Shown: positions 1 through 9,224 of the stretch, in pieces
How the letters are laid out: the number at the start of each line of letters is the position of its first letter
Numbering within the stretch: the stretch's first letter is position 1
Assembly: GCA_001274695.2 (NCBI GenBank)
Contig: LARU01000002.1
Location: 1,674,001-1,738,000 of the forward strand
Length of the DNA stretch: 64,000 nucleotides
Origin: Azoarcus sp. PA01
Lineage (GTDB): Bacteria; Pseudomonadota; Gammaproteobacteria; Burkholderiales; Rhodocyclaceae
Reading direction: 5' to 3'
Translations under genes and position numbers: made by a program
Notes under the pieces: generated by a model
The model's input: the letters and a program-made list of their open reading frames with translations, nothing else
What the model was told of the DNA's origin: nothing
Databases searched by the model: none

Positions 1-467
1 ACCTGCTGCATCACGTTGAGCTCGCACAGCTGGTTGATGCGCTGCAGCGGATCTTCGATCGCCGTCAGCATCGTCTCGTGCAGGTCGCGCACGTCCTGCA
101 CGTGGCGCAGCCAGTTGTCGATCAGGCCGAGCCGGCTGTTGTTGAGCGCCGCCCCGACGCCGCCGCAGCCATAGTGGCCGACGACGAGGATGTGCTTGAC
201 CTGCAGGACGTCGACGGCGTACTGGATCACCGACAGCGCGTTGAGATCGGTATGGACGATGACGTTCGCGACGTTGCGGTGGACGAAGACTTCGCCCGGT
301 GCGAGGCCGATGATCTGGTTGGCCGGCACGCGGCTGTCGGAGCAGCCGATCCACAGGTATTGCGGCGACTGCTGGTTGGCGAGGCGGCGGAAATACGCGG
401 GATCCTCGCCACGAATGCGCTCGGACCAGTCGCGGTTGTTGGAGAACAGCTGATCGATTTCGTGCAT
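1..467 (-). CDS. beta-class carbonic anhydrase, 3' end cut by the window edge
   Basis: This zinc enzyme interconverts CO2 and bicarbonate in the cytoplasm. The first 155 residues are present and the C-terminus lies outside the window. The zinc-binding and catalytic set of the beta class is visible: Cys42-x-Asp44-x-Arg46 in the stretch IGCSDSRV, then His98 and Cys101 in GHYGCGG. The ATG at 465-467 begins the family-typical N-terminus MHEIDQLFSNN. The gene lies just upstream of nothing readable here, because transcription runs off the window; the next gene (glycosylase) is on the same strand 22 bases upstream of this start, so the two may be cotranscribed. The family assignment is firm; the exact paralogue (Can or CynT type) is not determined. 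Confidence 0.93.
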   Translation of the reverse strand, partial: MHEIDQLFSNNRDWSERIRGEDPAYFRRLANQQSPQYLWIGCSDSRVPANQIIGLAPGEVFVHRNVANVIVHTDLNALSVIQYAVDVLQVKHILVVGHYGCGGVGAALNNSRLGLIDNWLRHVQDVRDLHETMLTAIEDPLQRINQLCELNVMQQ

Positions 468-489
468 CGTTTCTTCTCGGCAGTGATGA

Positions 490-1221
490 TTAGGGCGTCC
501 AGATGTCGAGCGCTTCGAGCTGGCGGCTCGCCGCTTCGGCCCAGCCGCGATTCGCGGCCGGGTTGGACGGGCTCGGATGAAGGATCCGCGCGACGCGCAG
601 CGGCCGCCCGGCGAGCACCGCGGCGGCGCGATTTTCCGCCCACGCGCCAACGCCGACCACCCATTCGGGTTCCAGCGCATCGACGACGCGGCGCAAATGT
701 TCGTCGCAGGCCGCGAGCAGCGGTCGGGACTCGGCGGGGGGGAGCTTGTCCGGCGTGAGATTGCGACCTTCGGCGAAAAACGCCAGCGGACAGTAGTTGG
801 CGACGAAGTGGCTGGCGAAGAACGCTTCCGGCGTGCCGAAGCGTGCGCGAAACAGGCCCCACAGGCGGCGCCCGCTGACTTCGGAGCGCGGGCACGCGAA
901 GCCTTCGATCGGACGCTTCGGGTTTTCCACTGCCGGTTTGCCGACCGGCCCGGCCAGCCCCAGCCAGTCGCGCACCGCCGCGACTTCGCCGAACGGCACG
1001 CCGGTCTGCGTCATGCCGAACGGACCCGGATTCATGCCGATGAACAGCACCCGCTTCGGCCCGGCGCCGTAGCGGCGCAGGTAGCTTTCGTGGATCGTCC
1101 ACGCGTAGTCGAGCGGGTTGTAGACGTGGCTGACGGGAGGCGCGAAGCGCAGGCCGTCGACTTCGCGGGCCAGCGTGCGGGCAGCGGCGATCAGGGCGCG
1201 GACGGAAGGGTCGGTCGTCAT
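490..1221 (-). CDS. SMUG1-type uracil-DNA glycosylase
   Basis: Predicted base-excision-repair glycosylase of 243 residues that removes uracil and oxidised pyrimidines from DNA. Residues 62-70 read GMNPGPFGM and continue into TGVPFGEV, the active-site motif of the SMUG1 branch (UDG family 3). The second motif, HPSPSNPAANRGW, begins at about His215, where the family has its catalytic histidine loop. I chose the ATG at 1219-1221 because the upstream extension (MRRGTAKRKRS...) overlaps the end of the permease gene and has no family character. The gene lies between carbonic anhydrase and the AmpG-like permease on the same strand with very short gaps, so a shared transcript is plausible. Bacterial SMUG1 homologues are less common than Ung; the substrate range is inferred. 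Confidence 0.88.
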   Translation of the reverse strand: MTTDPSVRALIAAARTLAREVDGLRFAPPVSHVYNPLDYAWTIHESYLRRYGAGPKRVLFIGMNPGPFGMTQTGVPFGEVAAVRDWLGLAGPVGKPAVENPKRPIEGFACPRSEVSGRRLWGLFRARFGTPEAFFASHFVANYCPLAFFAEGRNLTPDKLPPAESRPLLAACDEHLRRVVDALEPEWVVGVGAWAENRAAAVLAGRPLRVARILHPSPSNPAANRGWAEAASRQLEALDIWTP

Positions 1222-1234
1222 GGCGTGGGGTTGG

Positions 1235-2560
1235 TCAGGCGCGGCCCGGCATCGCGGCGACCGCTTTCGCTTCGCCGTTCCACGGCGCAACTTTCATCAG
1301 CAGCAGCATGCCCGGAATCGCGAGGAAGAAGCATGCCCAGAAGAAATCGTACCAGCCCATGCGCTCGACGAGCCAGCCGGCCGAAGCGTTGATGAACGTG
1401 CGCGGCATCGCCATCAGGCTCGTGAACAGCGCAAGCTGCGTCGCAGTGTAGGCGGGATGCGTCGTGCGCGCCATGTACGCGACGAACGCGGTCGTGCCGA
1501 GGCCGACGCCGATCGCCTCTCCGCCGATGACGATCGCGAGCACCGCGAGGCGGCCCGCATCCGAGGGCATCGGTCCGAGCCACGCGAGCCAGACGAAGCC
1601 GAGAATCGTGACGACCTGCACGAGGCCGAACAGCCACAGCGCGCGGTTGATGCCGAGGCGCAGCATCCACAGTCCGCCGAGGATGCCGCCGATCACCGAC
1701 GGCCACAGGCCGGCGTTCTTCGCGACGATGCCGATGTCGGTCTTGCTGTAGCCCATGTCGAGATAGAACGGCGTCGCGAGCGCGGTGCACAGCGAGTCGC
1801 CGAGCTTGTAGAGGAACAGGAACGCGAGCACGAGCAGCGCCGAACGCAGCCCGTGGCGACCGAAGAACTCGCGGAACGGCTCGACGACCGCCGCGCGCAG
1901 CGTGCGCGGCGTGCCGACGGCTTCGCGCGGCTCGCTCGAGAAGACCGTCATCGCGACGCCCGGCAGCATGAACAGCGCAGTGATCACGAACACCGGACCC
2001 CACGCGAGGTGGTCGGCGAGGATCAGCGACAGCGAGCCGGGCACGAGGCCGGCGACGCGGTACGCGTTCACGTGGATCGCGTTGCCGAGGCCGAGCTCGA
2101 TCTCGGGAAGGATTTCGCGGCGGAATGCGTCGAGCGCGATGTCCTGCGTTGCCGACAGCAGCGCGATCGCGGCGGTCAGCCCGACGACGAAGCCGAGGTC
2201 GGTGACGGGCGACAGCTGGCCGAGCCACGCGATCGCGGCGACCAGCCCGAGCTGCGACACCAGCATCCAGCCGCGGCGCCGGCCCAGCCACGGCAGGATG
2301 CCGAAGCGGTCGAGCAGCGGTGCCCACAGGAACTTCCAGGTGTACGGGAACTGGATCAGCGCGAACGCGCCGATCGCTTTCAGCGACAGGCCTTCGGTCT
2401 TCAGCCAGGCCGGCACGAGGTTCAGCAGCAGGTACAGCGGCAGGCCCGATGCGAAGCCGGTGAAGATGCAGATCAGCATGCGGCGGTTCAGCAGCACTTC
2501 GAGCCAGGCAGGGCGGCGCAATTCGGACACGAGGGGCACTCGGCGAAGGGTGGCGCGCAT
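1235..2560 (-). CDS. ampG: AmpG-like MFS muropeptide permease
   Basis: A 441-residue major-facilitator protein with hydrophobic segments along its length. The N-terminal part matches AmpG in character: FTGFASGLPLYLLLNLVPAW followed by EGLSLKAIGAF and FLWAPLLDRF, then SATQDIALDAFRREIL, a very conserved AmpG stretch. AmpG imports GlcNAc-anhydroMurNAc peptides released during wall turnover so that they can be recycled. The ATG at 2558-2560 is the first in-frame start after the stop of the upstream signalling gene and gives the usual N-terminus before the first membrane helix. The reading frame stays open far upstream, but that part is antisense-like and has no family similarity. No beta-lactamase or ampR lies nearby, so a role in resistance regulation is not suggested. 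Confidence 0.88.
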   Translation of the reverse strand: MRATLRRVPLVSELRRPAWLEVLLNRRMLICIFTGFASGLPLYLLLNLVPAWLKTEGLSLKAIGAFALIQFPYTWKFLWAPLLDRFGILPWLGRRRGWMLVSQLGLVAAIAWLGQLSPVTDLGFVVGLTAAIALLSATQDIALDAFRREILPEIELGLGNAIHVNAYRVAGLVPGSLSLILADHLAWGPVFVITALFMLPGVAMTVFSSEPREAVGTPRTLRAAVVEPFREFFGRHGLRSALLVLAFLFLYKLGDSLCTALATPFYLDMGYSKTDIGIVAKNAGLWPSVIGGILGGLWMLRLGINRALWLFGLVQVVTILGFVWLAWLGPMPSDAGRLAVLAIVIGGEAIGVGLGTTAFVAYMARTTHPAYTATQLALFTSLMAMPRTFINASAGWLVERMGWYDFFWACFFLAIPGMLLLMKVAPWNGEAKAVAAMPGRA

Positions 2561-2619
2561 TATCCCAGATTGCGCCGGCGATCCGCGTTGCCGTCGAGGA
2601 AGGCGACGAGCGGAGACCG

Positions 2620-5010
2620 TCAGGCGGTCCGCCACGCGCTGCGCAGCGAGTTTTCCACGACGTCCGCGGTCACCGGGCGACTGAAATGGAAACCCTGCAG
2701 CTCGTCGCAGCCGAGTTCGCGCAGGCGCGCGACCTGGACTGCCGACTCGACCCCTTCGGCGATCACCGACAGCCCGAGGTTGTGCGCGAGCGACACTGCG
2801 GCGGCGACGATCATCGCATCGTTCGCATCGTGCTCGATGTCGGAAACGAAGGAGCGGTCGATTTTCAGGTGGTCGAGCGGGAACAGCTTGAGGTAGGACA
2901 GCGACGAGTGCCCGGTGCCGAAATCGTCGATCGCGATGCGCACGCCCAGATCCTTCAGCGCCTGCAGCAGCGCGACCGCTTCGCCCGGGTTGTCCATGAC
3001 TGCGCTTTCGGTGATTTCGAGTTCGAGCAGCCCGGGGCGCAGGCCGTTCGCCGCGAGCGTTGTCGACACCGTGCTGACGAGGCATTTCTCGCGCAGCTGG
3101 CGCACCGACAGGTTGACCGAGATGCGCAGCTCCGGCAGCCCCGCGTCGAGCCACTGCCGCGCCTGCCGGCAGGCCTCGCGAAGCACCCACGTGCCGATCT
3201 CGACGATGACGCCCGTTTCCTCGGCGAGCGGGATGAAGCGCAGCGGCGCGATCAGCCCGTCCTGCGGGTGACGCCAGCGCACCAGCGCTTCGAGCCCGGT
3301 GAGGTGCCCGTGACGCGCGTCGAACTGCGGCTGGTACCACAGCTCGAATTCGCCGCGTGCGACAGCGCCGCGCAGCTTGCGCTCGAGATCGAGCCGCGCC
3401 GTCGCAGCACGGTTCATCTCGTCGGTGTAGAACTGGAACTTCGCGCGCCCCGCGGCTTTGGCGTGATACATCGCGGTGTCGGCGTTGCGCATCAGCGCCG
3501 CCGGGTCGGCGCTGTCGTCGGGAAACAGGCTGATGCCGATCGACGGCGTCGTGTGAAGCTCGGTCGCCTCGACGCAATACGGCGCGGACAGCTCCGCGAG
3601 CAGCTTCGCCGCGACGTGCGTGACGTCGTGCGCGCCGCCGATGCCTTGCAGCACGACGACGAATTCGTCGCCGCCGAGGCGCGCGACGGTGTCCGTTTCG
3701 CGCACCGCCTCGCGCAGGCGCCGTGCGACCTGCTTCAGCAGTTCATCTCCGACCGGGTGGCCGAGGGAGTCGTTGATGTGCTTGAAGCGATCCAGATCGA
3801 GGAACATCACCGCCAGCCGCTGCCCGTTGCGCCGCGCCTCGGCGACCGACAGCTGCAGTCGGGCGGTCAGCGAGAAGCGGTTCGCGAGGCCGGTCAGCGT
3901 GTCGTGGTAGGCCAGATGCTGGATATCCGCCTCGGCGCGCTTGCGCGCGGTGATGTCCGAGAAAATCGCGATGAAATGCGTGATCGCCCGCGTTTCGGGA
4001 TCGCGCACGCCGTTGATCATCAACGCGCGCGGATAGCGTTGCCCGTTGCAGCGCACGCCCGTCGTTTCCCCCGACCACGAACCGTGCGCGCTGACGATCG
4101 CCCAGACGGTGCGCGAATCCGGCCCGCCCTCGCCCTCCTCGCCGTCCTCGCCGCCGGGGCGAAAGCACGTGCCTTGCGCCGCCGCCGCAGCGATGCCGGT
4201 GATCTCGGTGTAGGCAGGGTTGACCGACACGATGCGATGGCCCAGGTCGGTGATGACGATCGCGTCGGGGCTGTTTTCGAACACTTTGTCCGCGAGCTGC
4301 AGGCGCTCCTCGTCGCGCTTGCGCGCAGTGATGTCGGCGTAGGTCGTGACGAAGCCGCCCTGCGGCAGCGGCTGACCCTGGACGAGCAGCACCGTGCCGT
4401 CGCGCCGGCGGCGCTCGAAGCTGTGCGGCGCCGCGTGACGCGCGCGGGCGAGAAGCTCGGCGACGACCTGGTCCGGGTCGCCGGGGCCGTACTCGCCGCG
4501 CGCGGCGTTGTAGCGGAACAGCGTCTCGAGCGATGGCAGGCGATCGGCAAACAGGTCCGGCGGGAAATCGAGCAAACGCTTGAATTCCTCGTTGCACGCG
4601 ACGAGCTGCAGCTCGTGGTCGACGAGCGACACGGCGCACGGAATGTGGTCGAGGATCGTCTGCAGCATCGCCGCGCGCTGCACCACTTCATTTTCCCCGC
4701 AGGCGTGTACGGTCACGCCCGCGTCGGCGGTCATGAAAATGCCCGCCCTCCCCGCCTGGGCGGCGCTGGAAATCCCCCCGGCAACGAGCGCTTCGCGGCG
4801 GCGGCGATAACGGCGGTAGATCGGGCGTCCTGCGGCGAGCAGCACCGCCAGCGTCAGCACTCCGGCGCCAAAACCCGCAGTCGCCGGCGCGGTGGCGGCC
4901 GGTGCGTCGCTCTGCCTCGCAGCGGTGCCCGACGCGAGCGCGAGACCGGCGGGTGCAGCGAGGACGACGGACAATGCGAATGAAAGGAGAACCGTCTTGT
5001 GCGAAAACAT
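2620..5010 (-). CDS. membrane PAS-PAS-GGDEF-EAL cyclic-di-GMP protein
   Basis: A 796-residue bifunctional c-di-GMP protein. It starts with a signal-like segment (residues 1-27) and a second hydrophobic stretch near 45-62, followed by two PAS-like sensory regions (about 115-235 and 240-360), a GGDEF domain (about 365-525) and an EAL domain (about 535-790). The cyclase motif is intact ([12 protein letters not shown]), and RETD five residues before it is a canonical inhibitory I-site. The phosphodiesterase side also looks active: EALVRWRHP, then [13 protein letters not shown] and the following lysine in LKIDRSF. Synthesis and hydrolysis are therefore both possible; which dominates cannot be read from sequence. 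The gene is followed by ampG on the same strand after about 60 bases. Confidence 0.93.
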   Translation of the reverse strand: MFSHKTVLLSFALSVVLAAPAGLALASGTAARQSDAPAATAPATAGFGAGVLTLAVLLAAGRPIYRRYRRRREALVAGGISSAAQAGRAGIFMTADAGVTVHACGENEVVQRAAMLQTILDHIPCAVSLVDHELQLVACNEEFKRLLDFPPDLFADRLPSLETLFRYNAARGEYGPGDPDQVVAELLARARHAAPHSFERRRRDGTVLLVQGQPLPQGGFVTTYADITARKRDEERLQLADKVFENSPDAIVITDLGHRIVSVNPAYTEITGIAAAAAQGTCFRPGGEDGEEGEGGPDSRTVWAIVSAHGSWSGETTGVRCNGQRYPRALMINGVRDPETRAITHFIAIFSDITARKRAEADIQHLAYHDTLTGLANRFSLTARLQLSVAEARRNGQRLAVMFLDLDRFKHINDSLGHPVGDELLKQVARRLREAVRETDTVARLGGDEFVVVLQGIGGAHDVTHVAAKLLAELSAPYCVEATELHTTPSIGISLFPDDSADPAALMRNADTAMYHAKAAGRAKFQFYTDEMNRAATARLDLERKLRGAVARGEFELWYQPQFDARHGHLTGLEALVRWRHPQDGLIAPLRFIPLAEETGVIVEIGTWVLREACRQARQWLDAGLPELRISVNLSVRQLREKCLVSTVSTTLAANGLRPGLLELEITESAVMDNPGEAVALLQALKDLGVRIAIDDFGTGHSSLSYLKLFPLDHLKIDRSFVSDIEHDANDAMIVAAAVSLAHNLGLSVIAEGVESAVQVARLRELGCDELQGFHFSRPVTADVVENSLRSAWRTA

Positions 5011-5221
5011 GCCGGCAGGTTATGAGCGGTTGGGAGCGTTGCCATCCGGAGCCCATCCGCGCAGGACCAGCCCAGTCTGGGGCGATTCTGACAGCCCGTT
5101 TCCGGCCTTACAAGCCTGCACTGCAACGATACGCGCGCGTATGGGCTTGCCCGCGGCACCCCGGCACCCGAGAATGGGGTTCGGGGCAATCCAATTGATA
5201 ACCACTGGAAGGGAGACGAAC

Positions 5222-5539
5222 ATGAGCCTGCACGTCGTCGTATCGTTCGGCGCGGGACGCGACTATGAATTCACGGTGCACGAGGCCGACACGGCGGACC
5301 TGACGAAGGATCAGGCGCGTGCCTGGCTGTCGCAGGAGTTCGAGACGCTCGAATGCACGCCGTCGAACCCGATGGGGAAGATTCTTGCGCTCGACATGAT
5401 CCTCAACGTCGCCAAATATGGCGGCGAGGAGCGTTTCAGGCAGGCCGACGAGTGGGCGCAGCGCTTCGCGGCAGTCGCCACGGTCGTGCTCGGGCGCCCG
5501 GTGCTGAAAGTGGACGTCGCGAACTTCGTCGTCGGCTGA
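5222..5539 (+). CDS. small conserved-looking hypothetical protein
   Basis: A 105-residue protein that I do not recognise. It begins MSLHVVVSFGAGRDYEF, contains no predicted membrane segment or signal peptide and no cysteine cluster, and is moderately acidic. The ATG at 5222 is preceded by GAAGGGAG at a good ribosome-binding distance; a longer upstream reading frame exists but overlaps the promoter region of the divergent GGDEF-EAL gene and looks non-coding. Codon use (G or C in most third positions) agrees with the neighbouring genes. It converges on metW, whose end lies 55 bases downstream on the other strand. No function is proposed. Confidence 0.75.
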   Translation: MSLHVVVSFGAGRDYEFTVHEADTADLTKDQARAWLSQEFETLECTPSNPMGKILALDMILNVAKYGGEERFRQADEWAQRFAAVATVVLGRPVLKVDVANFVVG

Positions 5540-5594
5540 GCACGCCGGGTCCGCGGTGGCGGCCGCGCAGTACCGCGGCTTGTCGCGGACCGCT

Positions 5595-6182
5595 TCAGTC
5601 GGGGCGGCCGAGCCGATACACCGCGACGCTGGCGAGGAAGTTCGGCTCTTCCTCGATCAGCGTGCTCTCGTCGAAAGCCAGGCGCTCGCGCACGACGATG
5701 CCGTTCATTGCGCACAGCGCATCGAAGTCCGCGATCGTGAAGAAGCGCACGTTCGGCGTGTTGAACCACTGGTGCGGCAGGCTTTCCGAAACCGGCATGT
5801 GGCCGTTGAGGATGCTCTGGCGGTGGCGCCAGTAGCCGAAGTTCGGGAAGCTGACGACCGCTTCGCGGCCGACGCGCAGCATCTCGGCGAGGATGCCCTG
5901 GGTGTTGTGCATCGCCTGCAGCGACAGGCTCATGATGACGTGGTCGAAGAAGCCGTCTTCGAGCCCGGCGAGGCCTTTTTCCATGTCCATCTGGATCACA
6001 TTGACGCCGTTGCGCACGCACGCCAGCAATTTGTCCGCGTCGTTCTCGACACCGTACCCCTGCACCTCGCGGACTTCAGCGAGGTGCCTGAGCAGGCTGC
6101 CGTCCCCGCAGCCCAGATCGAGCACCCGCTCGCCCGGCGAAATCCACTTCGTGATCACTTCGTAGTCGTAGCGGTAGGCCAT
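5595..6182 (-). CDS. metW: MetW, methyltransferase-fold partner of MetX
   Basis: A 195-residue protein with the SAM-binding motif I VLDLGCGDGSLLRHL near residue 20, typical of MetW. MetW accompanies MetX in many proteobacteria and is required for or supports homoserine acylation in methionine synthesis. The gene directly follows metX: the metX stop codon occupies 6185-6187 and an ATG lies at 6180-6182. A TTG at 6186-6188 would add two residues and overlap the metX stop as TTGA, so translational coupling is likely with either start. Later conserved text includes DHVIMSLSLQAMHNTQGILAEMLRVG and SFPNFGYWRHR-like residues. Expression is presumably under the riboswitch in front of metX. Confidence 0.93.
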   Translation of the reverse strand: MAYRYDYEVITKWISPGERVLDLGCGDGSLLRHLAEVREVQGYGVENDADKLLACVRNGVNVIQMDMEKGLAGLEDGFFDHVIMSLSLQAMHNTQGILAEMLRVGREAVVSFPNFGYWRHRQSILNGHMPVSESLPHQWFNTPNVRFFTIADFDALCAMNGIVVRERLAFDESTLIEEEPNFLASVAVYRLGRPD

Positions 6183-6184
6183 CG

Positions 6185-7312
6185 TCAAACCTTGATGCGG
6201 TCGAAATAGGCGGCAAGCAGCCCGTGGTAATGCGCGTCGTCGAGCAGGAACGAGTCGTGCCCGGCGTCGCTCTCGATCTGCGCGTAGCTGACGTTGCGGC
6301 GGTTGTGCAGCAGGCTGTAGACGATCTCGCGGCTTCTCGCCGGCGAGAAGCGCCAGTCGGTCGAAAACGACACGACGAGGAAGTCCGCGCTCGCGCGCGC
6401 GAGCGCCGCGCGCAGCAGGCCGCCATGCTCGAACGCGGGGTCGAAGTAGTCGAGCGCCTTGGTCGTCAGCAGATAGGTATTGGCGTCGAAGAAGCCGGCG
6501 AACTTGTCGCCCTGGTAGCGCAGGTAGGACTCGATCTCGAACTCGACGTCATAGCTGTAGACCGCTTTGCCGTGGCGCAGCGTGCGGCCGAATTTGTCGG
6601 CCATCGCATCGTCGGACAGGTAAGTGATGTGGCCGAGCATGCGCGCGAGCTTCAGCCCGCGTGCCGGCACGACGCCGTGCTCGTAGTAGTGCCCGCCGTG
6701 GAAGTCCGGGTCGCTCAGGATCGCCTGACGCGCGACTTCGTTGAACGCGATGTTCTGCGCGGTGAGCCGTGGTGCCGACGCGATCAGCACCGCGTGCGCG
6801 ATGCGCTCCGGGTACTGCAGCGTCCACGACAGCGCCTGCATGCCGCCCAGGCTGCCGCCGACGACTGCCGCGAAACGTTCGATGCCAAGGCGGTCGGCGA
6901 GCCGCGCCTGGACCGCGACCCAGTCCTCGACGGTGACGAACGGGAAATCCGCACCCCACGGTTTGCCGCTCGCCGGATTGATCGACGCCGGGCCCGTCGT
7001 GCCGTGGCACCCGCCGAGGTTATTGACGCCGATGACGAAGAACTTGCGCGTATCGAGCGGCTTGCCGGGTCCGACGAGGTTGTCCCACCAGCCGATGTTG
7101 CCGGGATCGTCGGCATAGTGGCCGGCGACGTGGTGCGAGCCGGACAGCGCATGGCATACCAGCACGGCGTTGCTGCGTGCGGCATTGAGCTCGCCGTAGG
7201 TTTCGTACAGGAGTTCGTATTCGGGCAGCGCGTCGCCGCTGCGCAGCGGCAGCGGCTCGGCGAAATGCGCCCGCTGCGGGACGACGACGCCGACGGATTG
7301 GGGTTGGATCAT
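6185..7312 (-). CDS. metX: homoserine O-acyltransferase MetX
   Basis: A 375-residue alpha/beta-hydrolase-fold enzyme that acylates the homoserine hydroxyl group, the first committed step of methionine synthesis. The nucleophile elbow [12 protein letters not shown] places Ser154 as the nucleophile; the downstream Asp ([10 protein letters not shown]) and His352 ([10 protein letters not shown]) complete the triad. [11 protein letters not shown] and [12 protein letters not shown] are further family hallmarks. I use the ATG at 7310-7312; a TTG 18 bases upstream is possible but lies almost against the terminator stem. Whether acetyl-CoA or succinyl-CoA is the donor cannot be decided safely by eye. 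metX and metW form an operon behind a strong promoter, an SAM-II-type aptamer and an intrinsic terminator, so expression should fall when S-adenosylmethionine is abundant. Confidence 0.95.
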   Translation of the reverse strand: MIQPQSVGVVVPQRAHFAEPLPLRSGDALPEYELLYETYGELNAARSNAVLVCHALSGSHHVAGHYADDPGNIGWWDNLVGPGKPLDTRKFFVIGVNNLGGCHGTTGPASINPASGKPWGADFPFVTVEDWVAVQARLADRLGIERFAAVVGGSLGGMQALSWTLQYPERIAHAVLIASAPRLTAQNIAFNEVARQAILSDPDFHGGHYYEHGVVPARGLKLARMLGHITYLSDDAMADKFGRTLRHGKAVYSYDVEFEIESYLRYQGDKFAGFFDANTYLLTTKALDYFDPAFEHGGLLRAALARASADFLVVSFSTDWRFSPARSREIVYSLLHNRRNVSYAQIESDAGHDSFLLDDAHYHGLLAAYFDRIKV

Positions 7313-7328
7313 GTTGTTCGCTGTAGAC

Positions 7329-7349
7329 AAAAAAACCCAGCCGGCTGGG
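7329..7349 (-). terminator. intrinsic terminator in the metX leader
   Basis: On the minus strand the stem CCCAGCCGGCTGGG is followed by seven T residues, only 16 bases before the metX ATG. It lies downstream of the SAM-II-type aptamer. A second copy of ACCCAG at 7358-7363 could pair with the CTGGGT half of the stem and so act as an antiterminator. This arrangement suggests control by premature transcription termination; the pairing switch itself is inferred. Confidence 0.8.
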
Positions 7350-7365
7350 AAACGCGGACTGGGTC

Positions 7366-7422
7366 GCCCTCGCTTTAGCCGGATTTATTGAGCGCCCGCA
7401 AGCTGTGGTTCAAATCGGCGCG
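7366..7422 (-). ncRNA. SAM-II riboswitch aptamer upstream of metX
   Basis: Read on the minus strand, the leader contains GCGCC, then GATTTGAACCACAGCTTGC, then GGCGC, then AATAAATCCGGCTAAAGCGAG. The first and third blocks pair as stem P1, and the conserved GATTT loop, the AATAAAT segment and the late GCTAAA follow the layout of the SAM-II (metA) pseudoknot family known from alpha- and betaproteobacteria before met genes. Its position between a consensus promoter and the metX terminator fits that function. The call is by eye; a covariance-model hit would settle it. Confidence 0.82.
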
Positions 7423-7432
7423 TGAAGGCGAA

Positions 7433-7461
7433 AAATTAGCGTGGCCGTGCGCAATTGTCAA
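7433..7461 (-). promoter_or_regulatory. sigma70-type promoter of metXW
   Basis: On the minus strand TTGACA (7456-7461) and TAATTT (7433-7438) are separated by 17 bases, close to the ideal sigma70 layout. The predicted start near 7426 would begin the transcript only a few bases before the SAM-II aptamer. Confidence 0.75.
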
Positions 7462-7479
7462 ATTCGCCGCACGACCGGC

Positions 7480-8286
7480 TCAGGCGGCGAACATGATGCG
7501 GTCCCGCCCCTCGTGCTTGGCGAGGTACAGCGCGTCGTCGACCCGTTTCATGAATTCCGCGAGCTCCTCGCCGGGTCGGCAGCTGCCGACCCCGAGCGAG
7601 ACGGTGATGCGCAGCTGCCGCTCGTCGATGATGAACGGATCGCCCCCGACGCAGGCGCGCAGCCGCTCGGCGTTGTCGCCTGCGGTGCAGGGTTCGGTGT
7701 CCGGCAGCATCACGAGGAACTCTTCCCCGCCCCAGCGCGCGCATACATCGTATTCGCGCACTGAGGCCGCGAGGCGCGCCGCGACGGCCGTCAGCGCGTG
7801 GTCGCCGAACTCGTGCCCCCAAGTGTCGTTGATGTCCTTGAAGTGGTCGATGTCGATGATCATGATGACGAACGAGCGGCCGCCGCGCTGGGCACGCAGA
7901 TGCTCCTCGCGCAAGCGCTTCAGCGCATGGCGCCGGTTCGGCAGCCCGGTGAGGGCGTCGCGATGGGACAGCCATTCGAGCCGCTGGTTGAGTTCGCGCA
8001 GCATGCCCTGGTACTGGTCGCTGATGCGCACGATCTTTTCGAGCCTGCGCAGCTGACGCCGGTAATTGACGGCATGGCCGGCACCGCGGTCGCGCTCCGC
8101 GGCCTGGTAGTGGTCGCTGATGCGGGTGATGCGCTCGAGCTGGCAGAGGTGGTCCGAAAAAGCGTCGTAGAGCTCGGCAAGCGGCGCGCGCAACGGGTTG
8201 TCCCGGTGTTCGGGATCGCTCAGCAGCGCCTCGATGCGTTCGTGCAGCGGGTGCTCCCCGGGCCGCAGGGGAAATGCTGAATTCAT
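7480..8286 (-). CDS. siaD: SiaD-like diguanylate cyclase
   Basis: A 268-residue soluble protein with an N-terminal helical region of about 100 residues and a C-terminal GGDEF domain that synthesises c-di-GMP. The active motif reads GGEEF in CARWGGEEFLVML, and REYD five residues earlier is an I-site for product inhibition. It is the last of four genes in the order siaA-siaB-siaC-siaD. In Pseudomonas, SiaD is activated by unphosphorylated SiaC and controls aggregation and biofilm formation. The ATG at 8284-8286 is used; a GTG at 8290-8292 overlaps the siaC stop (GTGA) and is an alternative that would couple translation. Orthology rests mainly on gene order and the small size. Confidence 0.85.
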   Translation of the reverse strand: MNSAFPLRPGEHPLHERIEALLSDPEHRDNPLRAPLAELYDAFSDHLCQLERITRISDHYQAAERDRGAGHAVNYRRQLRRLEKIVRISDQYQGMLRELNQRLEWLSHRDALTGLPNRRHALKRLREEHLRAQRGGRSFVIMIIDIDHFKDINDTWGHEFGDHALTAVAARLAASVREYDVCARWGGEEFLVMLPDTEPCTAGDNAERLRACVGGDPFIIDERQLRITVSLGVGSCRPGEELAEFMKRVDDALYLAKHEGRDRIMFAA

Positions 8287-8288
8287 TG

Positions 8289-8666
8289 TCACGAACCCGG
8301 AATGATCTCGAAGGGGAAGGTGTAGTCTTCCTTGAATTCGGCAGCCAGATCGGCGACGCGCTCGTTGTCACGGTCATAGCGCCAATTCACCGTGACTACC
8401 TGCCCGCGCTCGTGCGCATCCTGCAGCGCGTCGAAAATGTCCATCATCGCGCGCACGCTGCTCGTGTTGAGATACAACAGTTTCAGCTCGAGCGTCAGCG
8501 GCTGCAGGACATCGTCAAGAAAGCCGGCGATCCAGTCGATGACCGGCTGGAACAGCTCGAAGGAATTTTCCGGATAGGAGTCGCCGCTCATTTCCAGCCG
8601 CCCGGCGGTGCGGTCGGTGCGGATGAGGGGCGTCGATTCGGTGGCAGGAATCTCGAAATCGTTCAC
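8289..8666 (-). CDS. siaC: SiaC-like phospho-regulated cyclase activator (DUF1987)
   Basis: A 125-residue protein of the DUF1987/SiaC family. The signature LKLLYLNTSS places a threonine at residue 68, the same number as the phosphorylated Thr68 described for Pseudomonas SiaC. In that system the SiaB kinase phosphorylates SiaC, the SiaA phosphatase dephosphorylates it, and only the unphosphorylated form binds and activates SiaD. The start is a GTG at 8664-8666 preceded by GAGGTC. The stop overlaps or nearly touches the siaD start. The family assignment is strong, and the complete neighbourhood supports the function. Confidence 0.9.
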   Translation of the reverse strand: MNDFEIPATESTPLIRTDRTAGRLEMSGDSYPENSFELFQPVIDWIAGFLDDVLQPLTLELKLLYLNTSSVRAMMDIFDALQDAHERGQVVTVNWRYDRDNERVADLAAEFKEDYTFPFEIIPGS

Positions 8667-8679
8667 TTCGGACCTCGGT

Positions 8680-9222
8680 TCAAATCACCACGCGCAGGCT
8701 GAAGAAGGCGTGTTGGGGGTCAAGGGTTTTGACGCTGCAGGCGAGCGGCTGGCTCGCTCGGCGCGCCAGGTCGATCAGCCCGAGTCCGGCGCCGGTCTTC
8801 GCCTGCGGGTCGCGGGGCTTGCGCATCTGCGTCTTGAACGCGGCTTTCAGCGCGGCCTTGTCGAGGGCGGCGAGTTCGCCGATGCGCGCGACCAGCGCCT
8901 CGCCGTCGTCATGGAGCACGACATTGCCGGCACTGACGACGTAATGCCCCGCGTCGTCGCGCGAAACGATGATCGTCGCTTCGGCTGCGGCGCCGCTCAC
9001 GCCGCTCGACGCGGCGTAGTGGCGGATGTTCTGGCTCAGCTCGATATAGGCCGAAAAAACGTCGGTGACCGCCGACGCGGACTCGGCGAGCCCCTCCATG
9101 TGCTTGCGCAGGGCCTTGCCGATCTCCTCCATCAGCGTGGCCGAAAACGGCCCGTTGAAGCCCAGCATGATTCCCTGGCGCGAGAACGCTTCGCGCAACG
9201 ACAACACATCCACCTCTTCCAT
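8680..9222 (-). CDS. siaB: SiaB family protein kinase
   Basis: A 180-residue cytoplasmic protein beginning MEEVDVLSLREAFSRQGIMLGFNGPFSATLMEEIG when read in short segments; text such as ELSQNIRHYA and KTGAGLGLIDLARR resembles the N-box and G-box of GHKL ATP-binding folds, as expected for SiaB-type kinases. In the Sia pathway this kinase phosphorylates SiaC and switches off SiaD. The ATG at 9220-9222 lies two bases after the siaA stop (TGA GG ATG), so the genes are translationally coupled. The reading frame remains open further upstream, but that part is antisense noise inside siaA. siaC follows after 13 bases. Confidence 0.86.
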   Translation of the reverse strand: MEEVDVLSLREAFSRQGIMLGFNGPFSATLMEEIGKALRKHMEGLAESASAVTDVFSAYIELSQNIRHYAASSGVSGAAAEATIIVSRDDAGHYVVSAGNVVLHDDGEALVARIGELAALDKAALKAAFKTQMRKPRDPQAKTGAGLGLIDLARRASQPLACSVKTLDPQHAFFSLRVVI

Positions 9223-9224
9223 CC

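Noticed and set aside
1218..2896. Overlapping long frames around the AmpG-like gene
   Set aside because: Only the frame giving the membrane protein has hydrophobic helices and family motifs; the others are Arg-rich shadows.
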